DNA of 9,165 bases from an uncultured Bacillota bacterium. GTDB lineage: Bacteria > Bacillota_I > Bacilli_A > Erysipelotrichales > Erysipelotrichaceae. The translations under genes were made by a program, and so were the position numbers. A model generated the notes under the pieces. That model did no database searches, was not told the origin of the DNA, and was given only the letters and a program-made list of their open reading frames with translations. The stretch spans positions 1 through 9,165 of the forward strand of contig CASEHR010000113.1 in assembly GCA_949287785.1 (NCBI GenBank), in the 5' to 3' direction. This document shows positions 1-6,375 of the stretch, in pieces; the first letter of the stretch is position 1; each line of letters starts with the position of its first letter.

Positions 1-67
1 AGAATTGTCTCAGATTGAAATAGATTTAGACGAGTTTGCTTTTACCGTGGAGTGGAAAGATGAATAA
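1..67 (+). CDS. 3' end of an unidentified upstream gene (partial)
   Basis: The frame starting at base 2 is open from the window edge to a TAA at 65-67, while the other two plus-strand frames stop within the first 25 bases. It encodes about 21 residues, ELSQIEIDLDEFAFTVEWKD plus E, an acidic C-terminal tail. The stop overlaps the proposed yhaM start by 8 nt, an arrangement also seen between genes of the suf operon in this window. This suggests a real gene in the same transcription unit as yhaM. Nothing in so short a tail identifies a family. In Bacillus subtilis the genes before yhaM are yhaO and yhaN, but I cannot show that this is either. Confidence 0.5.
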   Translation, partial: ELSQIEIDLDEFAFTVEWKDE

Positions 68-998
68 GAAAGTGATCGATTTTAAAGAAGGAGAGCATTT
101 AGATCTACCGCTGCTGGTTACCGGTATAACCAAAGGAGCAACTAATTCCGGCTCACCTTATCTGACTTTGACTTTACAGGATGACTCAAAAAGTATTGAT
201 GCCAAGGTATGGGATGTTAAGCCGGAGATCGAAAAAGAATTGGAAGTCGGCAGAGTATATCAGTTTGAATTCGATGTGATCAACTACCGCAATAATCTGC
301 AGTTAAAGATCGTCAAAGTTTTTCCTCTGATCCAGTCAGAGATAAACAAAGAGGATTTTATCTTCAAATCACCGATCGCTAAAGATGATATGCGTCAGCA
401 GCTCCAGGATGTGATAAATCGCATTCAGAACGAGAATATCGCCAAGATCGTCGTTGCCTTACTCAATCACTACAACGAAGCTTTTTATGAGTATCCGGCA
501 GCCAGCAAGATCCATCATTCGTTTATGGGTGGGCTTGCAACCCATGTTTTAGGCATGCTTAAGGTCGGTCTGGCTTTATCAGAGTGCTATCCCGTCATCA
601 ATAAGGACTACTTAGTCGCCGGTATTATTATCCATGATTTAGGCAAGATCGAAGAATTATCGTCGCCGATAGTCACTGAGTATACGACGGAAGGTAAGCT
701 GCTTGGTCATATTTCGATATTACAGGGACGTTTATACGAGATAGCTGATGAGTTGAAACTGGAAGGCTCGGAAGAATTCATGATCTTGAGACATATGGTG
801 CTTGCACACCATGGCCAATTGGAATACGGATCACCTGTAAGACCAATGACCTTGGAAGCGGAACTGCTCTATCTTATCGATAATATCGATGCGAGGATCA
901 ACACGATCAGCAAAGCATTGGAGAATATCGGACCGGGTGAATTTACACCGAAGTTATTCGCTCTTGATAACAGACAATTCTATAAGTATAAGAAGTAA
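60..998 (+). CDS. yhaM: YhaM-type 3'-5' exoribonuclease (OB fold + HD domain)
   Basis: The predicted product is a cytosolic metal-dependent 3'-5' exonuclease acting in RNA turnover, 312 residues long, close to the roughly 310-315 usual for YhaM. Residues about 10-90 look like an OB-fold nucleic-acid-binding domain, including YLTLTLQDDSKSIDAKVWD. Residues about 150-280 form an HD domain. Its metal-site candidates are H152/H153, H162 in GGLATHVLGM, the HD pair H192-D193 in IIHDLGK, H217 in GHIS, H250-H251 in LAHHGQLEYG and an aspartate in LIDNIDARI. I chose ATG at 60 because GGAG lies 7 nt upstream and the protein then begins MNKKVIDFKEGEHL, as expected for the family. An in-frame TTG at 36 would add eight unconvincing residues. 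The glycosyltransferase gene follows after 4 nt, so the two are probably co-transcribed. Family assignment is firm; substrate specificity is inferred from the family. Confidence 0.93.
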   Translation: MNKKVIDFKEGEHLDLPLLVTGITKGATNSGSPYLTLTLQDDSKSIDAKVWDVKPEIEKELEVGRVYQFEFDVINYRNNLQLKIVKVFPLIQSEINKEDFIFKSPIAKDDMRQQLQDVINRIQNENIAKIVVALLNHYNEAFYEYPAASKIHHSFMGGLATHVLGMLKVGLALSECYPVINKDYLVAGIIIHDLGKIEELSSPIVTEYTTEGKLLGHISILQGRLYEIADELKLEGSEEFMILRHMVLAHHGQLEYGSPVRPMTLEAELLYLIDNIDARINTISKALENIGPGEFTPKLFALDNRQFYKYKK

Positions 999-1002
999 GA
1001 TC

Positions 1003-2220
1003 ATGGAAAAAAGCGTAGAAGAAAAAATCAAAGATAAGATAAAAAAGAAAGAAACTCATCAAGCCAACAAGATGGCTAATAAACAAGTCGTCAGAGAACA
1101 TAAGGAGAGTATGTCTACAAAACCGATCATCAACATGATGTCAAAGGCAGATATGGTCAAGGGACAAGGTGTTCTGGCGGTCTATGAAGAACAAGTCAAA
1201 CTGGTCAAGGAATTGTTGGCGGATGATTTTGATGTCTTGATAAACGGCAGCGCAAAAGCGGATATCGTCCACTATCATACGTATAATCCGGAGTTTCTGG
1301 TGACCTTAGCCAATAAAAAACTCGAGAGCTTTACCTTGGGCTATGTGCACTTTTTGCCCGAGACAGTAGAAGAATCGCTCGATCTTCCTGACTTTATCCG
1401 TGATATATATGATTTTTACACGATCCAGTTTTATAAGTTGATGGATTATCTGGTCGTTGTCAACCCGTGTTTTATTGAACCTTTAGTCAATTACGGGATC
1501 GATCGGAACAATATATTCTATATCCCCAATTTCGTCTCCCGCGAAACATTTAAGCCTCTTGACCAAAATAAGATCAGAGTGATCAGAGAGAGATATGGTC
1601 TTGATCCTGATCGCTTTACGGTCTTGGGGGTCGGGCAGTTGCAGACACGAAAAGGTATCTTCGATTTTTATGAGATCGCTAAAGCGATGCCGGATATCCA
1701 GTTTGTCTGGGCAGGTGGTTTCTCATTCGGACTTATTTCCGCCGGGTACGATGATATCAAGAAACTTGTTGAAGATCCGCCGGCTAATCTTAAGTTTATC
1801 GGTATTGTCGATCGGGAAAAAATGAATGAGATCTACAATATGGGTGATGTGATGTTTTTACCGTCCTATGCCGAGCTGTTCCCGATGTCAATACTCGAGG
1901 CGATGAGTTGCGAAAGAGCTATCCTCATCCGTGATCTCGATATTTATCCTGATATCCTATTTGACTTCTACCTTAAAGCCAGCGATAATCAAGGCTTTAT
2001 CAATGAGATCAGAAAATTGAGTGAAGATAAAGACTATTATGAAGAAGCAAAGAGGAAAGCTAAGAAGGGCAGTGATTATTATGCCCGCGAGCATATCGCT
2101 CAGATGTGGCGTGATGTCTATAATAAGATCTTACGTGAAGGAAGTGCGATGCGGCAGGCGAAGAAAGAGAAAAAGGCCAACAAAAAAAGAAAGGAAGATG
2201 ATGATCCTTTCTTCGATTGA
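1003..2220 (+). CDS. GT4-like glycosyltransferase with lysine-rich termini
   Basis: The product is a GT-B fold retaining glycosyltransferase of 405 residues. After a charged N-terminal stretch (1-37) comes INMMSKADMVKGQGV (43-57), matching the start of a Bacillota GT4 subgroup. HYH follows at 90-92, then GYVHFLPET (113-121) and the interdomain region VVNPCFIEPLVNYGI. The donor-binding half contains GQLQTRKG, with R216-K217 the likely phosphate contacts, and an EX7E motif in ELFPMSILE, E291 to E299. The C-terminus (about 382-405) is a run of Lys/Arg followed by EDDDPFFD. No signal peptide or membrane segment is visible, so it is probably cytosolic or peripheral to the membrane. The start is ATG 1003, 4 nt after the yhaM stop, with only a weak Shine-Dalgarno. 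ATG 1111, with AAGGAG only 3 nt upstream, would remove the charged leader and is a fair alternative. Donor and acceptor are unknown; related proteins are often tied to glycolipid or envelope polymer synthesis. Confidence 0.88.
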   Translation: MEKSVEEKIKDKIKKKETHQANKMANKQVVREHKESMSTKPIINMMSKADMVKGQGVLAVYEEQVKLVKELLADDFDVLINGSAKADIVHYHTYNPEFLVTLANKKLESFTLGYVHFLPETVEESLDLPDFIRDIYDFYTIQFYKLMDYLVVVNPCFIEPLVNYGIDRNNIFYIPNFVSRETFKPLDQNKIRVIRERYGLDPDRFTVLGVGQLQTRKGIFDFYEIAKAMPDIQFVWAGGFSFGLISAGYDDIKKLVEDPPANLKFIGIVDREKMNEIYNMGDVMFLPSYAELFPMSILEAMSCERAILIRDLDIYPDILFDFYLKASDNQGFINEIRKLSEDKDYYEEAKRKAKKGSDYYAREHIAQMWRDVYNKILREGSAMRQAKKEKKANKKRKEDDDPFFD

Positions 2221-2255
2221 ATAATAATTGTCAATCAATCCATGTCATCAAGTAA

Positions 2256-2304
2256 ATAAAAAGGCTATTGATAACCCGGGATCGGTTGAGATAGCCTTTT
2301 ATAA
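2256..2304. terminator. Bidirectional intrinsic terminator between convergent operons
   Basis: AAAAGGCTAT (2259-2268) pairs perfectly with ATAGCCTTTT (2291-2300). An inner stem, AACC (2273-2276) with GGTT (2284-2287), closes a 7 nt loop. On the plus strand the right arm ends in TTTT then ATAATTT; on the minus strand it ends in TTTTT then ATTTACTT, the better U-run. The hairpin sits 36 bases after the glycosyltransferase stop and 6 bases from the HIT stop on the opposite strand, so one structure probably serves both transcripts. Confidence 0.8.
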
Positions 2305-2305
2305 T

Positions 2306-2698
2306 TTATCCTTTGATCAGTTCCAAAATCGATTGCATATCGAATTTATTTTCACTGAATTCGATCTTTATGCCGTCATTTTCATCATACCTTGGAATGA
2401 TATGGACATGCATGTGCATGACAGTCTGTCCAGCCGCTTCTTTGGTATTGATGAGAATATTGAATCCGTTCGCATGCAGCCTGTCATTTATTCTCTGTGC
2501 CAAAGTTCTCGTTACATCCATTAAATGACTGAGCTTCTCAAAGGGGATTTCGGTAATATCGCTGTAGTGCTCTTTAGGCATTACCAATGTATGACCTTTA
2601 GTTGTCTGTGCGAGATCCAGTATCGCCAATACCTCATCATCTTCGTAGACGATATTTGAAGGTATCTCTTTAGCGATTATCTTACAAAAGATACACAT
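2306..2698 (-). CDS. hit: HIT-family nucleotide-binding hydrolase (Hint branch)
   Basis: This is a 130-residue histidine-triad protein of usual length, expected to be a cytosolic dimer hydrolysing nucleoside phosphoramidates or related adenylyl conjugates. The triad is in MHMHVHIIPR, with H95, H97 and H99 and the middle or last histidine catalytic. The N-terminus CIFCKII carries C2 and C5, which with H44 (PKEHYSD) and H95 would form the zinc site known in some bacterial HIT proteins. Other family marks are DLAQTTKGHTLVMPKEHY (28-45) and FNILINTKEAAGQTV (79-93). The start ATG overlaps the stop of the upstream lipoprotein gene as TAATG, with AAGGA 8 nt before it, so translation is probably coupled. 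The physiological substrate is unknown. A HIT gene near prsA and yhaM is also found in B. subtilis and other Bacillota, so the grouping is conserved rather than accidental. Confidence 0.95.
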   Translation of the reverse strand: MCIFCKIIAKEIPSNIVYEDDEVLAILDLAQTTKGHTLVMPKEHYSDITEIPFEKLSHLMDVTRTLAQRINDRLHANGFNILINTKEAAGQTVMHMHVHIIPRYDENDGIKIEFSENKFDMQSILELIKG

Positions 2699-3570
2699 TA
2701 GTTGATTCCTTCGTATTGACTGCTAAGAGCCTCGTAAACGTCCTGATCATATACTTCAATGTTGTATTTATTGAAGTAATAGTTGAAGACGTCTGTCGTA
2801 TCTATTTCGGAGCCGATAGCTGAGTAGAACTCATCCTTGAATTCTTCGACATCACGATTGATCGTTTCGATGACATAGTAAGTCTCAGTTGTAGCGACTT
2901 CACCATTATCGTTTGTGCTGTCGGTCAATACGACAACCGGATATTCGGAGACGCCAACAGCGCTGTCACTTAGGTAGTCGATAAGCTGTGTGTCGATATC
3001 ACTTGTTGAAAGATAGACTGTTTCCGTAGGCAGAGTTGTGATTCCGGCTTCGGTACAAGCATCATCGAAACTCATGCCGTTTTGTATGTTATCGATCATA
3101 GCCTGTGCTTCTTCCTGAGTCGAGAAGGATTGCATCTTGGCAAGGACCGGTGTGTACTCACTGACCAATGAATCGAGATTATAATCGCAATACTTCTTTA
3201 ATAAGGCGTCGAGAGTATAACTCGATTCGATCGTCTTGCGGAAGCTCTCTTCTCCACCGTAATAAGATAACATCGAATCATAGCTGTCGGCATACTGAGT
3301 CTTCAGCTCTTCAAAATAATCATTTACTTTCGTGGTTACTTCATCCATGTCGATCTCTTCAAAACCAGCGATCCTGTTTGTGAGATCAGCTCTGATAACA
3401 CTGGTGACATCATTCTTTTTAAGATCGTTGAAGAGATCTTGCTTAGTGTAAGTTATATCATTGCCGGAGATGATCACTGTATCGGGATCAGATACCATTG
3501 TCTGTGCATTGGAGCCGCATCCCGCCAGTAATACCAGCGCAAATAATACCGCTAATATCTTTTTCATCAT
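2698..3570 (-). CDS. PrsA-like lipoprotein with degenerate parvulin region
   Basis: A 290-residue predicted lipoprotein: MMKKILAVLFALVLLAGCGS has a short basic n-region, a hydrophobic core and the lipobox LAGC with acylated C18. The mature part resembles a PrsA/SurA-type foldase. A helical N-domain (about 30-135) is followed by a segment (about 140-237) in the place of the peptidyl-prolyl isomerase domain, including FSTQEEAQAMIDNIQNGMSF. The usual SHIL and GYHII histidine motifs of parvulin are absent, so it is probably a chaperone without isomerase activity, or a strongly diverged foldase. Two adjacent ATGs can start it. ATG 3570 overlaps the upstream stop by 4 nt; ATG 3567 gives MKKILAVLF, a 1 nt overlap and better spacing (7 nt) from GAGG. 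It lies between the catalytic-looking foldase and the HIT gene in one minus-strand unit. The lipoprotein call is firm; the foldase relationship is moderately supported. Confidence 0.82.
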   Translation of the reverse strand: MMKKILAVLFALVLLAGCGSNAQTMVSDPDTVIISGNDITYTKQDLFNDLKKNDVTSVIRADLTNRIAGFEEIDMDEVTTKVNDYFEELKTQYADSYDSMLSYYGGEESFRKTIESSYTLDALLKKYCDYNLDSLVSEYTPVLAKMQSFSTQEEAQAMIDNIQNGMSFDDACTEAGITTLPTETVYLSTSDIDTQLIDYLSDSAVGVSEYPVVVLTDSTNDNGEVATTETYYVIETINRDVEEFKDEFYSAIGSEIDTTDVFNYYFNKYNIEVYDQDVYEALSSQYEGIN

Positions 3571-4643
3571 TGAGCCTCGCTTTCTGTCTCGGTTGTTGTT
3601 TCAGGATCGGATCCGGTATTTGTATCGTCAGTATTTTCTTCGACACTCATTGCGCTGTTGATATCCTCTTCAATCGCTGCTTTCAATTCGCTGTCACTTA
3701 TCTCGATTCCAAGTTCATTAGCAGCATCGAGCAATGGTTGATAATAAGCGCTTGGGTATTCAGCGAATACTGCATTCAAGAAATCGGTGTCATCCATCAT
3801 TTCTTCTGGCTGATCCGTATCGCAATAGATAATGTGATAGCCATATTGACTGGTGATGACTTCTGATACTTGACCACCGGTCAGAGTTCTTGCTGTTTCG
3901 GCAAAGACGGTTACATAGCTGGTGTTGTTGTCATCAAAGTAACCCAAGGCACCTCCGCTTGAAGCACTTGAATCATCACTGTATTCAGTTGCGACATCAG
4001 CGAATGCCTGGCCTTCTTCCAAAGCAGCCAGAACGGCATCGAGTTTAGCTTGCTCTTCATCGGTCGGATTAGCAGTATAAGTCGTGACACCGTCAGTCGT
4101 TTCGGAAGTGATGTCATCGACGGTGATCAGGATATGGGAGATCTCTTTCGGATGATTTGCTTCAACAAATGGGTCCAAGATATCATCCTTGTGTGCCGTC
4201 AGATAGTCACTCCTCAATTTCATCGACTTTTGCAAATAGATATAGTAATCATAAGCATCGTCGGCATTTTCATATCCCAGTGACCGCATCTGTTCAGTCA
4301 GGCTCTCTTCACCGTATTGTTGCAATAAATAAGCTGCATTATTGGTTGCGACCGTTTCCATGTCACTTGTCGTCTCAACTGCATTATTGCATATGTATCG
4401 CTCATAGCGATCGTAAGCAGTGGAAATTCCGTATTGATCATATAGATCGCTATAGAATTCATCAGCTGTGTAATTCTCACCATTGATACTGTAGACGATA
4501 TAATTGCCATCTACTTCTTTTGGACTTTTGACCACTGGTTGATTTTGGATCATCTGTACGATATATATGATGATAAATCCGACAAATAAGATCGCGATCA
4601 ATCCTACGAACCAGAATTTCTTTAGGATCTCTTTTGTGTCCAT
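3567..4643 (-). CDS. Membrane-anchored parvulin-type peptidyl-prolyl isomerase (PrsA-like)
   Basis: A 358-residue extracytoplasmic foldase, expected to speed proline isomerisation and folding of exported proteins at the outer face of the membrane. Residues 11-30 are a strongly hydrophobic segment (FWFVGLIAILFVGFIIIYIV) without a lipobox cysteine, so it is tethered by a signal anchor instead of the lipid used by classical PrsA. A helical N-domain (about 45-160) precedes a parvulin domain (about 165-276). The parvulin marks are KEISHILITV with H170, EEGQAFADVATEYSDD, SSGGALGYF, the stretch around GGQVSEV, and SQYGYHIIY with H270. The C-terminus (334-358) is an acidic Thr/Ser/Glu-rich, probably disordered tail. 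The start is ATG 4643 with a perfect AAGGAGG four bases upstream. It is first in its unit, followed by the lipoprotein paralogue with an ATGA overlap. I leave the symbol empty because two prsA-like genes are present. Confidence 0.9.
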   Translation of the reverse strand: MDTKEILKKFWFVGLIAILFVGFIIIYIVQMIQNQPVVKSPKEVDGNYIVYSINGENYTADEFYSDLYDQYGISTAYDRYERYICNNAVETTSDMETVATNNAAYLLQQYGEESLTEQMRSLGYENADDAYDYYIYLQKSMKLRSDYLTAHKDDILDPFVEANHPKEISHILITVDDITSETTDGVTTYTANPTDEEQAKLDAVLAALEEGQAFADVATEYSDDSSASSGGALGYFDDNNTSYVTVFAETARTLTGGQVSEVITSQYGYHIIYCDTDQPEEMMDDTDFLNAVFAEYPSAYYQPLLDAANELGIEISDSELKAAIEEDINSAMSVEENTDDTNTGSDPETTTETESEAQ

Positions 4644-4647
4644 AAAA

Positions 4648-4654
4648 CCTCCTT
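4648..4654 (-). promoter_or_regulatory. Ribosome binding site of the membrane foldase gene
   Basis: On the minus strand AAGGAGG is followed by TTTT and the ATG at 4643. This is a full anti-Shine-Dalgarno match with short spacing, and fixes the start of the first gene of the unit. Confidence 0.8.
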
Positions 4655-4671
4655 AATTAAAACGCCAACTA

Positions 4672-4700
4672 ATTATATACTAATCACCTGAGTTATGCTA
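4672..4700 (-). promoter_or_regulatory. Candidate promoter of the foldase-hit unit
   Basis: On the minus strand a perfect TATAAT lies at 4677-4672, which would start transcription near 4665 and leave a leader of about 22 nt containing the Shine-Dalgarno. At 17 nt spacing the -35 position reads TAGCAT (4700-4695), a poor match to TTGACA, so either the promoter is weak or activated, or the true -35 is elsewhere. The -10 is the main support. Confidence 0.5.
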
Positions 4701-4752
4701 TGTTTGTTTTTAAAAATACCTTAAACCGTCCTTAAAGCATATAAGATCGTTA

Positions 4753-4784
4753 TTTACAGTACCGGAGAATGATTGTGCTATAAT
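4753..4784 (+). promoter_or_regulatory. Candidate extended -10 promoter of the suf operon
   Basis: TATAAT at 4779-4784 is preceded by TGC, giving an extended -10 element (TGNTATAAT). The best -35-like hexamer is TTTACA at 4753-4758, but the spacer of 20 nt is longer than optimal, so recognition may depend mainly on the extended -10. Transcription would start near 4791, giving a very short leader of about 18 nt with the Shine-Dalgarno almost at the 5' end. There is no room for a riboswitch or leader attenuator, so any control would act at the promoter. Confidence 0.65.
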
Positions 4785-4793
4785 CTATGCGTC

Positions 4794-4800
4794 AAGGAGG
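4794..4800 (+). promoter_or_regulatory. Ribosome binding site deciding the GTG start of sufC
   Basis: AAGGAGG lies 8 nt before GTG 4809. This decides for GTG over the in-frame TTG at 4773, which falls inside the promoter, and over the nearby ATG at 4816, which is out of frame. Confidence 0.85.
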
Positions 4801-4808
4801 AGAAGTAC

Positions 4809-5636
4809 GTGTCAAATGCTTTAAAAATACAAGATCTGCATGTGAATGTTGAAGATAAAGAAATATTGAAAGGAGTCACGCTGGAAGTTAAAGAAGGTGA
4901 AGTCCATGCTTTAATGGGCCCAAACGGCAATGGCAAAAGCACGCTTTTACAGACGATCATGGGTCATCCTAAATATGTCGTCACAAAAGGTTCTATTACT
5001 TTCAAAGGTCGTGATGTCCTGAAGATGACTGTTGATGAAAGAGCTAAAGCCGGTCTTTTCTTGGGGATGCAAAATCCACAAGAGATAAGCGGTGTCACTA
5101 ACAGCGACTTTTTGAAGGCGGCGATAAATGCCCGCCGTGAAACACCGATATCTCTTTTCTCCTTTTATAAAGAGATGGAAGGAAATATCAAGAGACTCAA
5201 GATGAAAGACGACCTGGCTCATCGTTTTGTGAATGACGGTTTTTCCGGTGGTGAAAAAAAGCGTAATGAGATCTTGCAGATGATGGTCTTAAAACCACAG
5301 ATCGCAATGCTCGACGAGATCGATTCCGGTCTTGATGTCGATGCGATAAGATTGGTAGCCGACAGTATCTTGGAAACTATGGAGAAGGAGAAAATGGGAT
5401 TGATCATCGTCTCACACTATGACCGTTTCTTCTCGATTATCAAACCGACCCATGCTCATGTAATCGTCGATGGTAAGATCGTTGTTGAAGGTGATAACGA
5501 ACTGGTCGAAAAGATCGATACAGATGGATATGATTGGCTCTATCAGCAACTGAAGATCCATCCACGCATCGAAGAAAAGCCGCTGGTCTTTTCTTTAGGC
5601 ACTTGTGCTTTGAACCCAAGGAGTCAAAATGGATAG
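4809..5636 (+). CDS. sufC: SufC, ABC-type ATPase of the Fe-S assembly scaffold
   Basis: SufC is a cytosolic ABC ATPase that binds SufB and SufD and drives conformational change in the scaffold during Fe-S cluster assembly. The 275-residue product begins SNALKIQDLHVN after the GTG-encoded Met. Walker A is GPNGNGKST (37-45), the Q-loop glutamine about 88 in GMQNPQEISGV, the SufC-type signature FSGGEKKRNE at 145-154, Walker B IAMLDEIDSGLD from 165, and the H-loop H203 in IIVSHYDR. The ATPase site is complete. The family core ends around GYDWLYQQLKI; about 25 further residues follow, including SLGTCALNP, with no recognised function. It is first in the operon, and its stop overlaps the sufD start by 8 nt, with the sufD Shine-Dalgarno AAGGAG inside the last sufC codons. 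Confidence 0.97.
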   Translation: MSNALKIQDLHVNVEDKEILKGVTLEVKEGEVHALMGPNGNGKSTLLQTIMGHPKYVVTKGSITFKGRDVLKMTVDERAKAGLFLGMQNPQEISGVTNSDFLKAAINARRETPISLFSFYKEMEGNIKRLKMKDDLAHRFVNDGFSGGEKKRNEILQMMVLKPQIAMLDEIDSGLDVDAIRLVADSILETMEKEKMGLIIVSHYDRFFSIIKPTHAHVIVDGKIVVEGDNELVEKIDTDGYDWLYQQLKIHPRIEEKPLVFSLGTCALNPRSQNG

Positions 5637-6375
5637 AATCTATCACACACTGGAAAAAGACCGGTTGAAACTGGATATATGCGATAAGGATATGGCGATC
5701 ATCATCTATCTTGATGGCGAAAAGGCGGATATCAGTTATCAGATAAAAAACAGCAGGGTCAAACTCATATATATATTGAAAAATGATCACCGGATCACCT
5801 TAAATGAAGAAGGGTTGGTATTCGGTGGTGAAGTGACTTCTTGTCTTTTCGATCTGACAAAAGCCGAGACGAGTATTAAAAGCGTGATCAAGATCCATGA
5901 TGGTGCCAGATTCAAGATGATCAACAAGTATCTGGTCCTGAATAATAAGGATATCGCCATCGATTGTATCAACATGACCGAAGATACGGAAGTAAACATC
6001 GATAATTCAGCAGTCATCATGGATGGTGGTTATCTCGATCTTGTATGTACGGGTAAGATCATCAAGAATGCCAAAAGGGCAGTATCTCACCAAAAGAGCA
6101 GATCGCTTGTTTACGGAGTTCCAAAACACGTTGACATCCGGCCGATATTGCTTATTGAGGAGAGCGATGTCGAAGCGAGCCATGCCTTGAGCAGCGGAAC
6201 GATCGATGACGATGTTCTCTACTATTTGAACAGTCGAGGCATTACCAAGACCGATGCCTTGAGACTGTTGATCGATTCATATCTCAAGTGTGATGAAGAG
6301 ATAATTCAGGATCTTGATGAAAAAGATAATATTACCGCATTGCTAAAAAGGAGGTTAGAAGAAAATGTTGGATAG
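5629..6375 (+). CDS. sufD: SufD, scaffold subunit of the SufBCD complex (short form)
   Basis: SufD pairs with SufB and SufC in the cytosolic Fe-S assembly complex. The C-terminal part carries the family signature: HQKSRSLVYG, RPILLIEESDVEASHALSSG (171-190), VLYYLNSRGIT and a helical end. H185 in the ASHALSSG segment is the probable counterpart of the conserved histidine implicated in cluster assembly in Escherichia coli SufD; this equivalence is by motif only. The middle (about 20-160) has alternating hydrophobic strands fitting the SufB/SufD beta-helix. At 248 residues it is far shorter than the roughly 420-440 of B. subtilis or E. coli SufD and lacks most of the N-terminal helical region. 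There is no sign of frameshift or decay, and ATG 5629 has AAGGAG 5 nt upstream, so the short form seems genuine. Its stop overlaps sufS by 11 nt. Confidence 0.9.
   Translation: MDRIYHTLEKDRLKLDICDKDMAIIIYLDGEKADISYQIKNSRVKLIYILKNDHRITLNEEGLVFGGEVTSCLFDLTKAETSIKSVIKIHDGARFKMINKYLVLNNKDIAIDCINMTEDTEVNIDNSAVIMDGGYLDLVCTGKIIKNAKRAVSHQKSRSLVYGVPKHVDIRPILLIEESDVEASHALSSGTIDDDVLYYLNSRGITKTDALRLLIDSYLKCDEEIIQDLDEKDNITALLKRRLEENVG

Noticed and set aside
889..1002. An upstream extension of the glycosyltransferase from position 889
   Set aside because: The 38 extra codons lie within the 3' end of yhaM in another frame, have no family resemblance, and ATG 1003 fits directly after the yhaM stop.
2228..2524. 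A 98-codon plus-strand open frame opposite the HIT gene
   Set aside because: It runs through the terminator hairpin and is antisense to the HIT triad region; its translation shows no recognisable features.
2698..3570. The possibility that the lipoprotein is a decayed copy of the neighbouring foldase gene
   Set aside because: The reading frame is intact over 290 codons with a proper lipobox and ribosome binding site, and the sequence is too different from the neighbour to be a recent broken duplicate.
4771..4785. Imperfect inverted repeat GATT...AATC around the suf -10 element
   Set aside because: The arms are only 4 bp and largely coincide with the promoter hexamer, so there is no good case for an operator.
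4773..4808. A TTG start for sufC at 4773
   Set aside because: It would place the coding region across the TATAAT at 4779-4784. GTG 4809 has AAGGAGG 8 nt upstream and gives the usual SufC N-terminus.
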